This document shows, in pieces, positions 26,960 through 37,208 of a stretch of 64,000 nt of DNA. Below the pieces are notes generated by a model. The model was not told the origin of the DNA. It ran no database searches and saw nothing but the letters and a program-made list of their open reading frames with translations. Numbering within the stretch: position 1 is the stretch's first letter; each line of letters begins with the position of its first letter. Position numbers and translations under genes: made by a program. The stretch is from Limnohabitans sp. (GTDB lineage: Bacteria > Pseudomonadota > Gammaproteobacteria > Burkholderiales > Burkholderiaceae_C): NCBI GenBank assembly GCA_030158125.1, contig JAOATL010000004.1, forward strand, positions 62,001-126,000. Direction: 5' to 3'.

Positions 26960-28372
26960 ATGCTTTACCAAATCTACGAAACTCAACGTTCCATCATGGA
27001 GCCTTTTGCAGACTTGGCCCAAGCCGCTGCCAAGATGTACAGCAATCAGCTGAACCCCTTTGGGCACTCCCCTTTGGCACATCGCGTTTCTGCCGGCTAT
27101 GAGCTCATGCATCGCTTGGGCAAAGACTATGTTAAGCCCGAGTTTGGCATTCGCACGGTGCATGTAGGCGATGTCGATGTGGCCGTTCACGAACGCATTG
27201 AGATCGACAAACCATTCTGTGAGTTGCGTCGTTTCAAGCGTTTTACAGACGATTCCGTCACGCTCAGCGCCATCAAAAAGCAGCCCGCCGTTTTGATCGT
27301 GGCCCCCTTGTCTGGCCACTACGCCACACTGCTGCGCGACACCGTCAAAACCATGTTGAAAGACCACAAGGTCTACATCACCGACTGGAAAAATGCACGA
27401 TTGGTGCCTTTGGCAGATGGTGAGTTCCACCTCGACGATTACATCAACTACGTGCAAGAATTTATTCGCCATGTGCAAGGCGTGTACGGCAACTGCCACG
27501 TCGTCAGCGTGTGTCAGCCCACAGTGCCCGTGTTGGCAGCCGTGTCACTCATGGCTTCTCGTGGCGAAATGACACCTTTGTCCATGACCATGATGGGCGG
27601 CCCCATTGATGCGCGCAAGTCACCCACTGCGGTGAACAACTTGGCCATGAACAAGAGCTTCGAATGGTTTGAAAACAATGTGATTTACAAAGTGCCAAGC
27701 ACTTTCCCTGGTGCAGGGCGCCGTGTTTATCCTGGCTTCTTGCAACACACCGGTTTTGTGGCCATGAACCCCGATCGTCATGCCACCAGCCACTACGATT
27801 ACTTCAAAGACCTGATCAAAGGTGACGACGCCAGCACCGAAGCGCACCGCAAGTTTTACGACGAGTACAACGCGGTGCTCGACATGGACGCCGACTACTA
27901 TTTGGAAACCATCAAAACGGTGTTCCAAGATTACAACTTGGTTCACGGCACGTGGAATGTCAACAACCCTCAAGGCAAAACTGAGTTGGTTCGCCCGCAA
28001 GACATCACCACCTCAGCCTTGCTCACGGTTGAAGGCGAGTTGGACGACATCTCGGGCTCAGGTCAGACTGCAGCTGCCCATGGTTTGTGCAGCAACATCA
28101 AGCCCAACAATCGCAAGCACTTGGAAGTGCCTGGTGCGGGTCACTACGGCATCTTCAGTGGCCGCCGTTGGCGCGATGTGGTCTACCCTGAAGTGGTCAA
28201 ATTCATTTTGGCGCACAACGATGTCAGTGGTCAAAAGAAGCCTGCTGGCAAAGCAGCCGCAAAACCAGCCGTTAAAGCTGCCCCCCGCACTGCCACAAAA
28301 ACCACAGTCATAGCTGCTGTGAAGCGCACTGCAAAAGCAGTCACCACCAAAGCCGTCTCGCGCAAGAAGTGA
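26960..28372 (+). CDS. phaZ: Intracellular polyhydroxyalkanoate depolymerase with a basic Ala/Lys tail
   Basis: 470 residues. The core matches intracellular PHB depolymerases of Ralstonia type: N-terminal MLYQIYETQRSIMEPF, the Cys nucleophile in VVSVCQPTVPVLA (near 183) in place of a lipase-box Ser, and VPGAGHYGIFSGRRW with the catalytic His. It degrades native granules to hydroxybutyrate units. After residue 425 the family ends, and a 45-residue tail of AAAKPAVKAAPRTATK type follows, similar to bacterial H1-like tails. The stop overlaps the GTG of the next gene. Confidence 0.93.
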   Translation: MLYQIYETQRSIMEPFADLAQAAAKMYSNQLNPFGHSPLAHRVSAGYELMHRLGKDYVKPEFGIRTVHVGDVDVAVHERIEIDKPFCELRRFKRFTDDSVTLSAIKKQPAVLIVAPLSGHYATLLRDTVKTMLKDHKVYITDWKNARLVPLADGEFHLDDYINYVQEFIRHVQGVYGNCHVVSVCQPTVPVLAAVSLMASRGEMTPLSMTMMGGPIDARKSPTAVNNLAMNKSFEWFENNVIYKVPSTFPGAGRRVYPGFLQHTGFVAMNPDRHATSHYDYFKDLIKGDDASTEAHRKFYDEYNAVLDMDADYYLETIKTVFQDYNLVHGTWNVNNPQGKTELVRPQDITTSALLTVEGELDDISGSGQTAAAHGLCSNIKPNNRKHLEVPGAGHYGIFSGRRWRDVVYPEVVKFILAHNDVSGQKKPAGKAAAKPAVKAAPRTATKTTVIAAVKRTAKAVTTKAVSRKK

Positions 28373-29061
28373 GTTCACTGGCTGAACGCATCAACGACGC
28401 GCTGCCGCAAACGCAGTGCACGCGGTGCGGCTATCCGGATTGCAAAGCCTACGCGCTGGCCATTGCACAAGAAAATGCCCGCATCAACCAATGCCCTCCC
28501 GGGGGCATTGCGGGCGTTGTTGCATTAGCGCGTCTGACAAACCAATCGCCATTGCCGCTCAATCCTGAACATGGCGCGGAAGGCCCCATGACGGTGGCGG
28601 TGATCGACGAGGCTTGGTGCATCGGTTGCACGCTGTGCATCAAAGCCTGCCCCACCGATGCCATTTTGGGCAGCAACAAGGTCATGCACACGGTCATTGA
28701 GTCTGCCTGCACAGGGTGTGATCTTTGCTTGCCGGTATGTCCTGTCGATTGCATTGAAATGGTGCCGGTGTCTGGCGACAAAACGGGTTGGGCTGCGTGG
28801 TCACCAGCGTTGGCCACGCAAGCCCGTCAGCGTTACGAGGCTCGCCAAAAGCGCTTGATCGCAGAAGAGCGAGAACACGCAGCAAGGACTGAGGCCAAGG
28901 CCGCCATGAAATTGGCCGACTTAGAAGCGCACACACGGCCTCTTGAAGATGCCTCAGGCCTGTCGAGTGACTTAAGCGCAGCAGACAAGGAAATGGCCCG
29001 CAAGCGGGCCATCATCGAGGCGGCAATGGCCAAAGCCAAAGCGCGCCAAAGAGTTCAGTGA
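28369..29061 (+). CDS. rnfB: RnfB-like electron-transfer ferredoxin
   Basis: 230 residues from a GTG that overlaps the phaZ stop by four bases. An N-terminal [4Fe-4S] motif CTRCGYPDCKAYALAIAQ...CPPGG is typical of RnfB, followed by two ferredoxin clusters CIGCTLCIKACP and CTGCDLCLPVCP. The C-terminal 90 residues are a charged, probably coiled-coil helix (EARQKRLIAEEREHAARTEAK). The N-terminal membrane anchor of canonical RnfB is absent, and no other rnf/rsx genes are near, so it is a soluble standalone protein. Confidence 0.85.
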   Translation: MSSLAERINDALPQTQCTRCGYPDCKAYALAIAQENARINQCPPGGIAGVVALARLTNQSPLPLNPEHGAEGPMTVAVIDEAWCIGCTLCIKACPTDAILGSNKVMHTVIESACTGCDLCLPVCPVDCIEMVPVSGDKTGWAAWSPALATQARQRYEARQKRLIAEEREHAARTEAKAAMKLADLEAHTRPLEDASGLSSDLSAADKEMARKRAIIEAAMAKAKARQRVQ

Positions 29062-29062
29062 T

Positions 29063-29554
29063 TTAAGCGTACTGCGCAGCCAAAGCGCTGAAGGCTTTGA
29101 CCACTTCGTCAGGTGCTTGCACCAACTCAATCAACACACCCTCGCCGCCAATCGGCAATTCTTCGTTGCCCTTGGGGTGAATGAAACAGATGTCGAAACC
29201 TGCGGCGCCCTTGCGAATGCCGCCTGGGGCAAAGCGCACACCTTGTGCGGTAAGCCAATTAACGGCCTGTGGCAAATTGTCAATCCACAAACCCACATGG
29301 TTCAAGGGGGTGGTGTGAACCGCCGGCTTCTTTTCCAGATCCATGGGTTGCATCAAATCGACTTCAACCTTGAAGGGCCCCACACCCATGGCACAAATGT
29401 CTTCGTCCACGTTCTCGCGATCGCTTTTGTAGGTACCCGTGACTTCCAGGCCAAACATGTCAACCCAGAGTTTTTGCAACTTGACTTTGTCAGGTCCACC
29501 AATGGCGATTTGCTGAATACCCAAAACCTTGAACGGCCGTGTGATGCTGCTCAT
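29063..29554 (-). CDS. VOC-family protein, probable methylmalonyl-CoA epimerase
   Basis: 163 residues, two betaalphabetabetabeta units. The second unit shows [19 protein letters not shown], and the end [23 protein letters not shown] matches epimerases, supplying His and Glu ligands. The usual first metal-binding His at the start of strand 1 (IDHIGIAV type) is Gln here (GIQQIAIGG), so metal coordination or substrate may differ. It overlaps the carboxylase alpha gene by four bases and ends an operon that otherwise lacks the epimerase step of propionyl-CoA catabolism. Confidence 0.72.
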   Translation of the reverse strand: MSSITRPFKVLGIQQIAIGGPDKVKLQKLWVDMFGLEVTGTYKSDRENVDEDICAMGVGPFKVEVDLMQPMDLEKKPAVHTTPLNHVGLWIDNLPQAVNWLTAQGVRFAPGGIRKGAAGFDICFIHPKGNEELPIGGEGVLIELVQAPDEVVKAFSALAAQYA

Positions 29555-31602
29555 GCTTCAAACTCCACAATGACTTGGTCAACGGTCAATGACTCGCCTT
29601 GCGAGGCCATGACTTTTTTCACCACACCATCGTGCGCAGCAAACAAGATGTTTTCCATCTTCATGGCTTCGATCACCGCCACGCGCTCACCCGCCTGTAC
29701 TTTTTGACCTGGTGTGACGGCCACATTGACCAACAAGCCTGGCATGGGCGACAAAACAAAACGACTCATGTCTGGCGGTGTTTTAAACGGCATCGTTTGA
29801 TGCAATTCAGCCATACGGGGTGATACCACCAAGGCTTCAATGCGCGTACCGTTGTGTTGAACTTGCAAGGCCAAGGGGTTCTTGGGCGTACCGCGTTCCA
29901 CTTGGGCAGTGAAGGGTTTGCCGTTCACAGTTCCCGTGATACGCACATCGTTCAAACGGGAATGACTTTCAATGATGTAGTGGTTCTCTCCCACCTTGAT
30001 GATGGCCTTGCCACTCTGACCGCGGAACTCGTCCACGTGCACACCGATGTAGCGGTTGTCGCCTTTGGCGCCCAACACAATCACGCTGTAGTCGTGACCA
30101 ATTTGAACGTCGTAACCCGGCAACTGACCGCTGAGGTTGGCGGCACGCTCGCGTGATTTGCGACGCACAAACGCAGCCAAGGCCACCAAGAAGTCGGGAT
30201 CGTCGTGCGGCACATCTTCCGCGCGGAAACCATGTGCATAGTTTTCTGCAATGAAGCCTGTGTTGAAATCGCCGGCCACAAATTTGGGGTGTGCCAACAA
30301 CGCCGCTTGGAATGGAATGTTGGAACTGATACCGCGAATCACAAATCCATTGAGCGCTTCACGCATTTTGACGATGGCGTCGTTGCGGTCAGTGCCATGC
30401 ACGATCAACTTGGCAATCATGGAGTCGTAGAACATGGGGATCTCGCCACCATCTTGCACGCCAGTGTCCACGCGCACACCCAACAGGTCTTGCGTGTTGG
30501 ACTGGAACATGGTTTGCACGGGCGTTTGGAAACGCACCAAGCGGCCTGTAGAAGGCAAGAAATTGCGGAAGGGATCTTCGGCGTTGATACGGCACTCAAT
30601 GGCCCAGCCGTTGCGCTTCACATCAGCCTGCGTGATTGGCAATTTCTCGCCGTTGGCCACGCGAATCATCATCTCCACCAAGTCGACGCCTGTAATGGCT
30701 TCGGTCACGGGGTGCTCCACTTGCAGACGCGTGTTCATCTCCAGGAAGTAAAAGCTTTGGTCTTTGCCGACCACAAACTCGACAGTACCTGCCGATTGGT
30801 ACTTTACGGCTTTGGCCAAAGCCACTGCTTGCTCACCCATGGCTTTGCGCGTGGCATCGCTGATGAAAGGTGACGGCGCTTCTTCAATCACTTTTTGGTG
30901 CCGGCGCTGAATAGAGCACTCGCGCTCGTTCAAATAAATCACGTTGCCATGGCTGTCGCCCAACACTTGAATTTCGATGTGACGGGGTTCTTCCACAAAC
31001 TTCTCAATGAAGACACGGTCGTCGCCAAATGAGTTGCGGGCTTCGTTGCGGCAAGAGGTGAAACCTTCAAAGGCTTCTTTGTCGTTGAAGGCCACGCGCA
31101 GACCTTTACCACCGCCGCCGGCAGAGGCTTTGATCATGACAGGGTAGCCAATGCCCTTGGCAATTTCAACAGCAGCTTCGGCTGTTTCAATGGCATCGTT
31201 GTAACCAGGAATGGTGTTGACCTTGGCTTCGTTGGCCAATTTCTTAGAGGCAATCTTGTCGCCCATGGCGGCAATCGAAAAGTGGCGCGGGCCAATGAAT
31301 GCAATGCCTTCGTCTTCACAACGCTTGGCAAAGGCTTCGTTTTCAGACAAGAAACCGTAGCCTGGGTGAATGGCTTGCGCGCCCGTGGCTTTGGCAGCGG
31401 CAATGATTTTGTCGGCCACCAAATAAGATTCGCGCGAGGGGGCTGGGCCCAACAACACGGCTTCATCGGCCAGCATCACGTGACGGGCTTCTTTGTCGGC
31501 TTCGGAATAAACGGCAACGGTGGCAATGCCCATCTTCTTAGCCGTGGCAATGACACGGCAGGCAATTTCACCGCGGTTGGCAATCAAAATTTTGGTAAAC
31601 AT
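29551..31602 (-). CDS. pccA: Propionyl-CoA carboxylase alpha subunit (biotin carboxylase + biotin carrier)
   Basis: 683 residues. Biotin carboxylase domain 1-445 ([15 protein letters not shown] start, the Gly-rich ATP loop [12 protein letters not shown] near 160, [14 protein letters not shown] near 290). A linker BT domain is followed by a C-terminal biotinyl domain with the biotin lysine in VIEAMKMEN near 650. It carboxylates biotin using bicarbonate and ATP for propionyl-CoA. The beta subunit is encoded upstream with a 50-base spacer. Confidence 0.94.
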   Translation of the reverse strand: MFTKILIANRGEIACRVIATAKKMGIATVAVYSEADKEARHVMLADEAVLLGPAPSRESYLVADKIIAAAKATGAQAIHPGYGFLSENEAFAKRCEDEGIAFIGPRHFSIAAMGDKIASKKLANEAKVNTIPGYNDAIETAEAAVEIAKGIGYPVMIKASAGGGGKGLRVAFNDKEAFEGFTSCRNEARNSFGDDRVFIEKFVEEPRHIEIQVLGDSHGNVIYLNERECSIQRRHQKVIEEAPSPFISDATRKAMGEQAVALAKAVKYQSAGTVEFVVGKDQSFYFLEMNTRLQVEHPVTEAITGVDLVEMMIRVANGEKLPITQADVKRNGWAIECRINAEDPFRNFLPSTGRLVRFQTPVQTMFQSNTQDLLGVRVDTGVQDGGEIPMFYDSMIAKLIVHGTDRNDAIVKMREALNGFVIRGISSNIPFQAALLAHPKFVAGDFNTGFIAENYAHGFRAEDVPHDDPDFLVALAAFVRRKSRERAANLSGQLPGYDVQIGHDYSVIVLGAKGDNRYIGVHVDEFRGQSGKAIIKVGENHYIIESHSRLNDVRITGTVNGKPFTAQVERGTPKNPLALQVQHNGTRIEALVVSPRMAELHQTMPFKTPPDMSRFVLSPMPGLLVNVAVTPGQKVQAGERVAVIEAMKMENILFAAHDGVVKKVMASQGESLTVDQVIVEFEA

Positions 31603-31652
31603 ATTTTTTCTCCTAATGGCGTATTCAGTTCAAGCTGGGTCGGTCATGCCAC

Positions 31653-33185
31653 TTAAAGTGGAATGTTGCCGTGCTTGCGCCATGGGTTTTCAACTTTTTT
31701 GTCTTTCAACATCACCAACGAACGGCAGATGCGTTTGCGTGTTTCGTGGGGTTGAATCACGTCGTCAATGAAGCCGCGTGCGCCGGCCACAAAGGGGTTC
31801 GCAAAGCGGTCTTTGTATTCAGCTTCGCGAGCTGCCAACTTCACGGGATCGTTTTTGTCTTCGCGGAAAATAATTTCCACCGCGCCCTTCGCACCCATCA
31901 CCGCAATTTCGGCATTGGGCCAAGCAAAGTTAACGTCGCCACGCAAGTGCTTGGAGGCCATCACGTCATACGCACCGCCATAAGCTTTGCGGGTGATGAC
32001 CGTAATTTTTGGCACGGTGCACTCTGCGTATGCGTAGAGCAATTTAGCGCCGTGCTTGATGATGCCGCCGTACTCTTGTGAAGTGCCGGGCATGAAGCCT
32101 GGCACGTCGACAAAGGTGATGACGGGAATGCTGAAGGCATCGCAGAAGCGCACAAACCGAGCCGCTTTGATGGAGCTCTTGATGTCCAAGCAACCGGCCA
32201 AGACCAAAGGTTGGTTGGCCACAATGCCCACGGTTTGGCCGGCCATGCGGGCAAAACCAATCAAGATGTTTTTGGCGTAGTCGGGTTGGAGTTCAAAGAA
32301 GTCACCGTCGTCAACGGTCTTCATGATGAGCTCTTTCATGTCGTAGGCTTGGTTGGCGTTTAGGGGCACCAAGGTGTCCAAGCTAGCATCTTGGCGGTCT
32401 GTGGGGTCGCCACTGGCGCGAACAGGGGCTTTTTCGCGGTTGTTCAGTGGCAGGTAGTTGTACAAACGGCGCAGCATGAGCAATGCCTCGACGTCGTTCT
32501 CAAACGCCATGTCGGCCACACCGCTCTTGGTGGTGTGCGTTAAAGCGCCGCCCAATTCTTCAGCCGTCACTTCTTCGTGCGTGACGGTCTTGACCACTTC
32601 AGGGCCCGTCACAAACATGTAGGAGCTGTCTTTGACCATGAAGATGAAATCGGTCATGGCGGGTGAATACACCGCACCCCCGGCTGAAGGGCCCATGATC
32701 ATGCTGATTTGGGGAATCACGCCGCTGGCCATGGCATTGCGCTGGAACACTTCGGCATACCCGCCCAAGGAGGCCACGCCCTCTTGAATCCGCGCACCGC
32801 CCGAATCGTTCAAGCCAATCACAGGTGCACCCACCTTCATGGCTTGGTCCATGATTTTGCAAATTTTCTCGGCATGCGATTCAGACAAAGCGCCGCCAAA
32901 CACGGTGAAGTCTTGGCTGTACACAAACACCAAACGGCCATTGATCATGCCGTAACCCGTGACCACACCGTCACCGGGAATTTTGTTGTCTTGCATGCCA
33001 AAGTCTGTGCAGCGGTGCTCCACAAACATATCCCACTCTTCGAAGGTGCCTTCGTCTAGCAATACTTCAAGGCGCTCACGCGCGGTGAGTTTGCCTTTGG
33101 CATGTTGTGCGTCAATGCGCTTTTGTCCGCCACCCATGCGGGCTGCGGCGCGTTTGGTTTCGAGTTGTTGAATGATGTCTTGCAT
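31653..33185 (-). CDS. pccB: Propionyl-CoA carboxylase beta subunit (carboxyltransferase)
   Basis: 510 residues. Crotonase-type carboxyltransferase: [33 protein letters not shown] near 20, the acyl-CoA oxyanion loops [15 protein letters not shown] and [14 protein letters not shown], and the biotin-side [24 protein letters not shown] with [17 protein letters not shown]. It transfers the carboxyl from biotin to propionyl-CoA giving (S)-methylmalonyl-CoA. Lies 32 bases after meaB. Confidence 0.95.
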   Translation of the reverse strand: MQDIIQQLETKRAAARMGGGQKRIDAQHAKGKLTARERLEVLLDEGTFEEWDMFVEHRCTDFGMQDNKIPGDGVVTGYGMINGRLVFVYSQDFTVFGGALSESHAEKICKIMDQAMKVGAPVIGLNDSGGARIQEGVASLGGYAEVFQRNAMASGVIPQISMIMGPSAGGAVYSPAMTDFIFMVKDSSYMFVTGPEVVKTVTHEEVTAEELGGALTHTTKSGVADMAFENDVEALLMLRRLYNYLPLNNREKAPVRASGDPTDRQDASLDTLVPLNANQAYDMKELIMKTVDDGDFFELQPDYAKNILIGFARMAGQTVGIVANQPLVLAGCLDIKSSIKAARFVRFCDAFSIPVITFVDVPGFMPGTSQEYGGIIKHGAKLLYAYAECTVPKITVITRKAYGGAYDVMASKHLRGDVNFAWPNAEIAVMGAKGAVEIIFREDKNDPVKLAAREAEYKDRFANPFVAGARGFIDDVIQPHETRKRICRSLVMLKDKKVENPWRKHGNIPL

Positions 33186-33217
33186 GATTTACTTTCTTCA
33201 CTCCAATACGGGATATT

Positions 33218-34243
33218 TCAATTCGTGGGAAAACCAGTTGCTTGATAAGCAGCCAGCAGTTGTCTAGCAGCAGTGGACGCAGGCACTTGACCTGAGATTA
33301 CCTTTTGCGTGAGTTCAGGCAGCAGCGTTTTCACACTGACCTGCGCTCGGAAATTTTGTTTCAAACCAGCATCGATGCGTTCCCACATCCAGGCTTGTGA
33401 TTGTTGTTGACGGCGCTGATCAAATTTGCGATTGGCTTGCTGGAGACGCTTGAACTTTTGCACGCGATGCCAAAAGCTATCGACACCCTGATTGAGTAGC
33501 GCACTGATTTGCAAAACTTCAGGATGCCAAATGTCTTCATTGTGGTGAGCATGGTCATGGTTGCCATGCAATCCCAACAAACGCAATGCACTGGTAATTT
33601 GAGCTTCGGCGCGCGTTGCAGCTGAAGTGTCAATGTCGGCTTTGTTGATGACCACCAAATCGGCCAACTCCATCACGCCTTTTTTAATGGCCTGCAAATC
33701 GTCACCCGCATTGGGCAATTGCATCAACACAAACATGTCGGTCATGTTGGCCACAGCGGTTTCGCTTTGGCCAACGCCCACTGTTTCCACAATGACCACG
33801 TCGTAACCTGCGGCTTCACAGACCAACATGGCTTCGCGGGTTTTTTCAGCCACGCCGCCCAAGGTACCGCTAGAGGGGCTGGGGCGAATGTAGGCTTTCT
33901 CGTGAACACTCAGATGTTCCATGCGCGTTTTGTCGCCCAAGATAGAGCCGCCTGAAACAGTAGACGATGGATCGATGGCCAATACCGCCACGCGATGACC
34001 TTGCGCAATTAAGAACAAGCCCAATGCTTCAATAAAAGTCGATTTGCCCACACCGGGCACACCACTGATGCCTAAGCGAAATGACTTGCCTGAATGCGGT
34101 AACAAACCCGTGAGCAACTCATCCGCCTGAACACGGTGTGCAGGCAGTGTGGACTCGAGCAATGTGATGGACTTGGCCATGGCGCGGCGTTGAACCGCGG
34201 GCAGGCCCTGCAACACACCGTGCATGAGGTCTTGAGGGGTCAA
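33218..34243 (-). CDS. meaB: Methylmalonyl-CoA mutase-associated GTPase MeaB (ArgK)
   Basis: 341 residues. G3E P-loop GTPase: Walker [11 protein letters not shown] near 60, [15 protein letters not shown] near 155 and the NKAD specificity motif near 200. MeaB gates adenosylcobalamin loading and protects the mutase. Its start codon overlaps the mutase stop by four bases, ensuring coupled synthesis. Confidence 0.94.
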   Translation of the reverse strand: MTPQDLMHGVLQGLPAVQRRAMAKSITLLESTLPAHRVQADELLTGLLPHSGKSFRLGISGVPGVGKSTFIEALGLFLIAQGHRVAVLAIDPSSTVSGGSILGDKTRMEHLSVHEKAYIRPSPSSGTLGGVAEKTREAMLVCEAAGYDVVIVETVGVGQSETAVANMTDMFVLMQLPNAGDDLQAIKKGVMELADLVVINKADIDTSAATRAEAQITSALRLLGLHGNHDHAHHNEDIWHPEVLQISALLNQGVDSFWHRVQKFKRLQQANRKFDQRRQQQSQAWMWERIDAGLKQNFRAQVSVKTLLPELTQKVISGQVPASTAARQLLAAYQATGFPTN

Positions 34244-36396
34244 CCTAAGGCCTTTTTAATTTGCTCCAAAACATCTTTGGCGCTGGCTGGAATGGGGGTA
34301 CCAGGGCCGTAGATGCCCTTCACGCCGGCTTCGTACAAAAAGTCGTAGTCTTGACGTGGAATAACACCGCCCACAAACACGATGATGTCGTCAGCGCCCT
34401 GCTTCTTCAACTCGGCAATGATGGCGGGCACCAAAGTTTTGTGACCCGCCGCCAAGGTTGAAACGCCCACTGCGTGCACGTCGTTTTCGATGGCTTGGCG
34501 CGCGCATTCTTCGGGTGTCTGGAACAAGGGGCCCATGTCCACATCAAAGCCCAGATCGGCAAAAGCCGTAGCCACCACTTTGGCGCCGCGGTCGTGACCG
34601 TCTTGGCCCAACTTGCTGATCATGACGCGAGGACGGCGGCCTTTGGCGTCGGCAAAGTCGTTGATTTCTTTTTTCAGTTGATCCCAACCTTCGGCTGAGT
34701 CGTAAGCAGCAGCGTACACACCGGTCACCTTTTGTGTATCGGCGCGGTGGCGCCCAAAAACTTTTTCCAATGCGTCGGACACTTCGCCCACTGTAGCGCG
34801 CAAGCGAATGGCTTGAATGCTGAGTTCGAGCAAGTTACCTTGACCACTTTCGGCAGAGGCTGTGAGGGCATCCAATGCAGCTTGCACTTTGGCGGTGTCG
34901 CGCGATGCACGAATTTTCTTGAGTCGATCAATTTGACCGTCGCGCACTTTGACGTTGTCGATGGCCAAGATGTCGATCGGGTCTTCTTTGGCCAACTTGT
35001 ATTTGTTCACCCCCACAATGACGTCTTTGCCAGAGTCAATGCGTGCTTGTTTTTCGGCGGCGGCCGCTTCAATTTTGAGCTTGGCCCAGCCGCTGTCCAC
35101 GGCCTTGGTCATGCCGCCCATGGCTTCTACTTCTTCAATGATGGCCCAAGCTTTGTCGGCCATCTCTTGCGTGAGCGATTCCATCATGTAGCTGCCAGCC
35201 CAAGGGTCGATCACGTTGGTGATGTGGGTTTCTTCCTGGATGATCAACTGCGTATTGCGCGCAATGCGCGAGCTGAACTCGGTGGGCAACGCAATGGCTT
35301 CGTCAAAGCTGTTGGTGTGCAAAGATTGCGTACCGCCAAACACGGCCGCCATGGCTTCAATGGTGGTGCGCACTACGTTGTTGTAAGGGTCTTGCTCGGT
35401 GAGTGACCAGCCAGAGGTTTGGCTGTGCGTGCGCAACATCAGGCTCTTGGGGTTCTTGGCCTCAAAGCCCTTCATGATGCGGCACCACAGCAAACGGGCT
35501 GCGCGCATCTTGGCAATTTCCAAATAGAAATTCATGCCTACGGCCCAGAAGAAGGACAGGCGACCTGCAAAGTCGTCCACGTCCATGCCTTTGGCAATAG
35601 CGGTTTTGACATACTCTTTGCCGTCGGCCAAGGTAAAGGCCATCTCAAGCGCTTGATTGGCACCGGCCTCTTGCATGTGATAACCCGAAATGGAAATTGA
35701 GTTGAACTTCGGCATGTTCTTGGCCGTGTACTCAATGATGTCGCCAATGATTTTCATCGAGGGCTCTGGCGGGTAAATGTAGGTGTTGCGCACCATGAAC
35801 TCTTTCAGAATGTCGTTCTGAATGGTGCCCGACAATTTGTCTTGGCTCACGCCCTGCTCTTCGGCGGCCACCACGTAACCGGCCAACACAGGCAACACAG
35901 CGCCGTTCATGGTCATGGACACAGACACCTTGTCGAGGGGAATCTGGTCAAACAAAATCTTCATGTCTTCAACAGAGTCGATGGCCACACCAGCTTTGCC
36001 CACATCGCCCGTGACACGGGGATGGTCGGAGTCGTAACCGCGGTGCGTGGCCAAGTCGAATGCCACTGACACGCCTTGTCCGCCCGCTGCCAAAGCCTTG
36101 CGATAAAACGCATTGGATTCTTCGGCCGTAGAAAAACCAGCGTACTGACGAATGGTCCAAGGACGCACTGAATACATGGTGGCCTGGGGGCCGCGCAAGA
36201 AAGGCTCAAAGCCTGGCAAGGTGTTGGCGTACGGCAATGACGCTGTATCTTCTGCCGTGTACAAAGGCTTGACCGAAATGCCATCAGGCGTTTTCCAATT
36301 GAGGGCTTCGACATTGCCACCGGGCGCAGACTTTTGTGCGGCACGCATCCAATCTTCTAGTTGGGCGTTCTTGAATTCGTTCTTGGGCTGGGTCAT
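34240..36396 (-). CDS. scpA: Methylmalonyl-CoA mutase (single-chain, adenosylcobalamin-dependent)
   Basis: 718 residues. Catalytic TIM barrel 1-560 ([34 protein letters not shown]), then a linker and a C-terminal cobalamin domain with the base-off motif [11 protein letters not shown] (His is the lower cobalt ligand) near 600-610 and [12 protein letters not shown]. It converts (R)-methylmalonyl-CoA to succinyl-CoA. First gene of a five-gene operon for propionyl-CoA use. The short leader leaves no room for a cobalamin riboswitch. Confidence 0.96.
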   Translation of the reverse strand: MTQPKNEFKNAQLEDWMRAAQKSAPGGNVEALNWKTPDGISVKPLYTAEDTASLPYANTLPGFEPFLRGPQATMYSVRPWTIRQYAGFSTAEESNAFYRKALAAGGQGVSVAFDLATHRGYDSDHPRVTGDVGKAGVAIDSVEDMKILFDQIPLDKVSVSMTMNGAVLPVLAGYVVAAEEQGVSQDKLSGTIQNDILKEFMVRNTYIYPPEPSMKIIGDIIEYTAKNMPKFNSISISGYHMQEAGANQALEMAFTLADGKEYVKTAIAKGMDVDDFAGRLSFFWAVGMNFYLEIAKMRAARLLWCRIMKGFEAKNPKSLMLRTHSQTSGWSLTEQDPYNNVVRTTIEAMAAVFGGTQSLHTNSFDEAIALPTEFSSRIARNTQLIIQEETHITNVIDPWAGSYMMESLTQEMADKAWAIIEEVEAMGGMTKAVDSGWAKLKIEAAAAEKQARIDSGKDVIVGVNKYKLAKEDPIDILAIDNVKVRDGQIDRLKKIRASRDTAKVQAALDALTASAESGQGNLLELSIQAIRLRATVGEVSDALEKVFGRHRADTQKVTGVYAAAYDSAEGWDQLKKEINDFADAKGRRPRVMISKLGQDGHDRGAKVVATAFADLGFDVDMGPLFQTPEECARQAIENDVHAVGVSTLAAGHKTLVPAIIAELKKQGADDIIVFVGGVIPRQDYDFLYEAGVKGIYGPGTPIPASAKDVLEQIKKALG

Positions 36397-36439
36397 GTCG
36401 CGGGGTCCTCAATATGATTCATAATTATTGATGCAAAAT

Positions 36440-36458
36440 ATTGTACTTGCCTTACAAT
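36440..36458. promoter_or_regulatory. Inverted repeat between scpA and gntR, candidate operator
   Basis: ATTGTA-N7-TACAAT, a perfect 6-bp dyad, lies 44 bases before the mutase start on one side and 46 bases before the gntR start on the other. GntR/FCD-type regulators bind dyads containing TTGT...ACAA, so it is a good candidate for control of both transcripts by the adjacent regulator. Confidence 0.55.
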
Positions 36459-36503
36459 CCGCCAAACGACCCAATTTAGGTCAAATTTCACGATTTATCA
36501 ACC

Positions 36504-37175
36504 ATGTCTGCCTTGTCCGCTGTCCCGTCCTTGGCGCCCCGCGCGCTGTATGAAGAAGTTGCCGAACTCATTCGGCAGCGTATCTTCAGCCGCGAACTCG
36601 AACCAGGCAGTTGGATTGACGAGCTTCAAATAGCCAAGGCCTATGGCATTAGCCGTACACCTTTGCGTGAAGCTTTGAAGGTATTGGCCGCAGAAGGCTT
36701 GGTCACCATGAAGGTGCGCCGGGGTGCTTACGTCACTGAGGTTTCTGAAAAAGACCTGCGTGATGTTTATCACCTTCTGAGTCTTTTAGAGAGCGATGCC
36801 GCTGCTGTGGTGGCCCAAACCGCCTCCCCCGCCGATCTAAAAAAACTGCAATCCCTGCACTCAGAGCTAGAAGCTGCAGGCAAGCCCGGCAAAGAAAAGC
36901 ACGACAAGTTCTTTGAAGTGAACGAAGCGTTTCACATGTGCTTGCTGGAACTGTCGCAAAACAAATGGCGTGACCAAATGGTGGCTGACTTGCGCAAAGT
37001 GATGAAGCTCAACCGGCACAACTCGCTGTTTAAAACGGGCCGCATTACCGAATCATTGGCCGAGCATCAGGCCATCATGGCAGCTCTGAATGCCAAAGAT
37101 CCAGCGGCTACAGCAGCGCGCATGCGCGAGCACTTTGCCAATGGGCTGATGGCAGCTAGCGCAACGCCCGCCTAA
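36504..37175 (+). CDS. GntR-family regulator, FCD subfamily
   Basis: 223 residues. HTH at 15-75 (ALYEEVAELIRQRIFSRELEPG, YGISRTPLREALKVLAAEGLV). C-terminal all-helical FCD domain with metal-type ligands in NEAFHMCLLE, EHQAIMAAL and MREHFANGL. Divergent from the methylmalonyl-CoA operon; by family analogy it responds to an organic-acid or CoA intermediate and acts on that operon. The effector is not known. Confidence 0.92.
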   Translation: MSALSAVPSLAPRALYEEVAELIRQRIFSRELEPGSWIDELQIAKAYGISRTPLREALKVLAAEGLVTMKVRRGAYVTEVSEKDLRDVYHLLSLLESDAAAVVAQTASPADLKKLQSLHSELEAAGKPGKEKHDKFFEVNEAFHMCLLELSQNKWRDQMVADLRKVMKLNRHNSLFKTGRITESLAEHQAIMAALNAKDPAATAARMREHFANGLMAASATPA

Positions 37176-37208
37176 TCAACAGGCTTTGGAAAGTTGGTTG
37201 ACCTGCAA

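Noticed and set aside
30205..30873. 222-codon plus-strand open frame opposite the propionyl-CoA carboxylase alpha gene
   Set aside because: Lies wholly within pccA on the other strand, His/Gln/Leu-rich composition typical of a shadow frame.
36397..36503. Cobalamin riboswitch in front of the B12-dependent mutase
   Set aside because: The spacer to the divergent gntR gene is only about 107 bases and lacks a B12-box; too short for the known structure.
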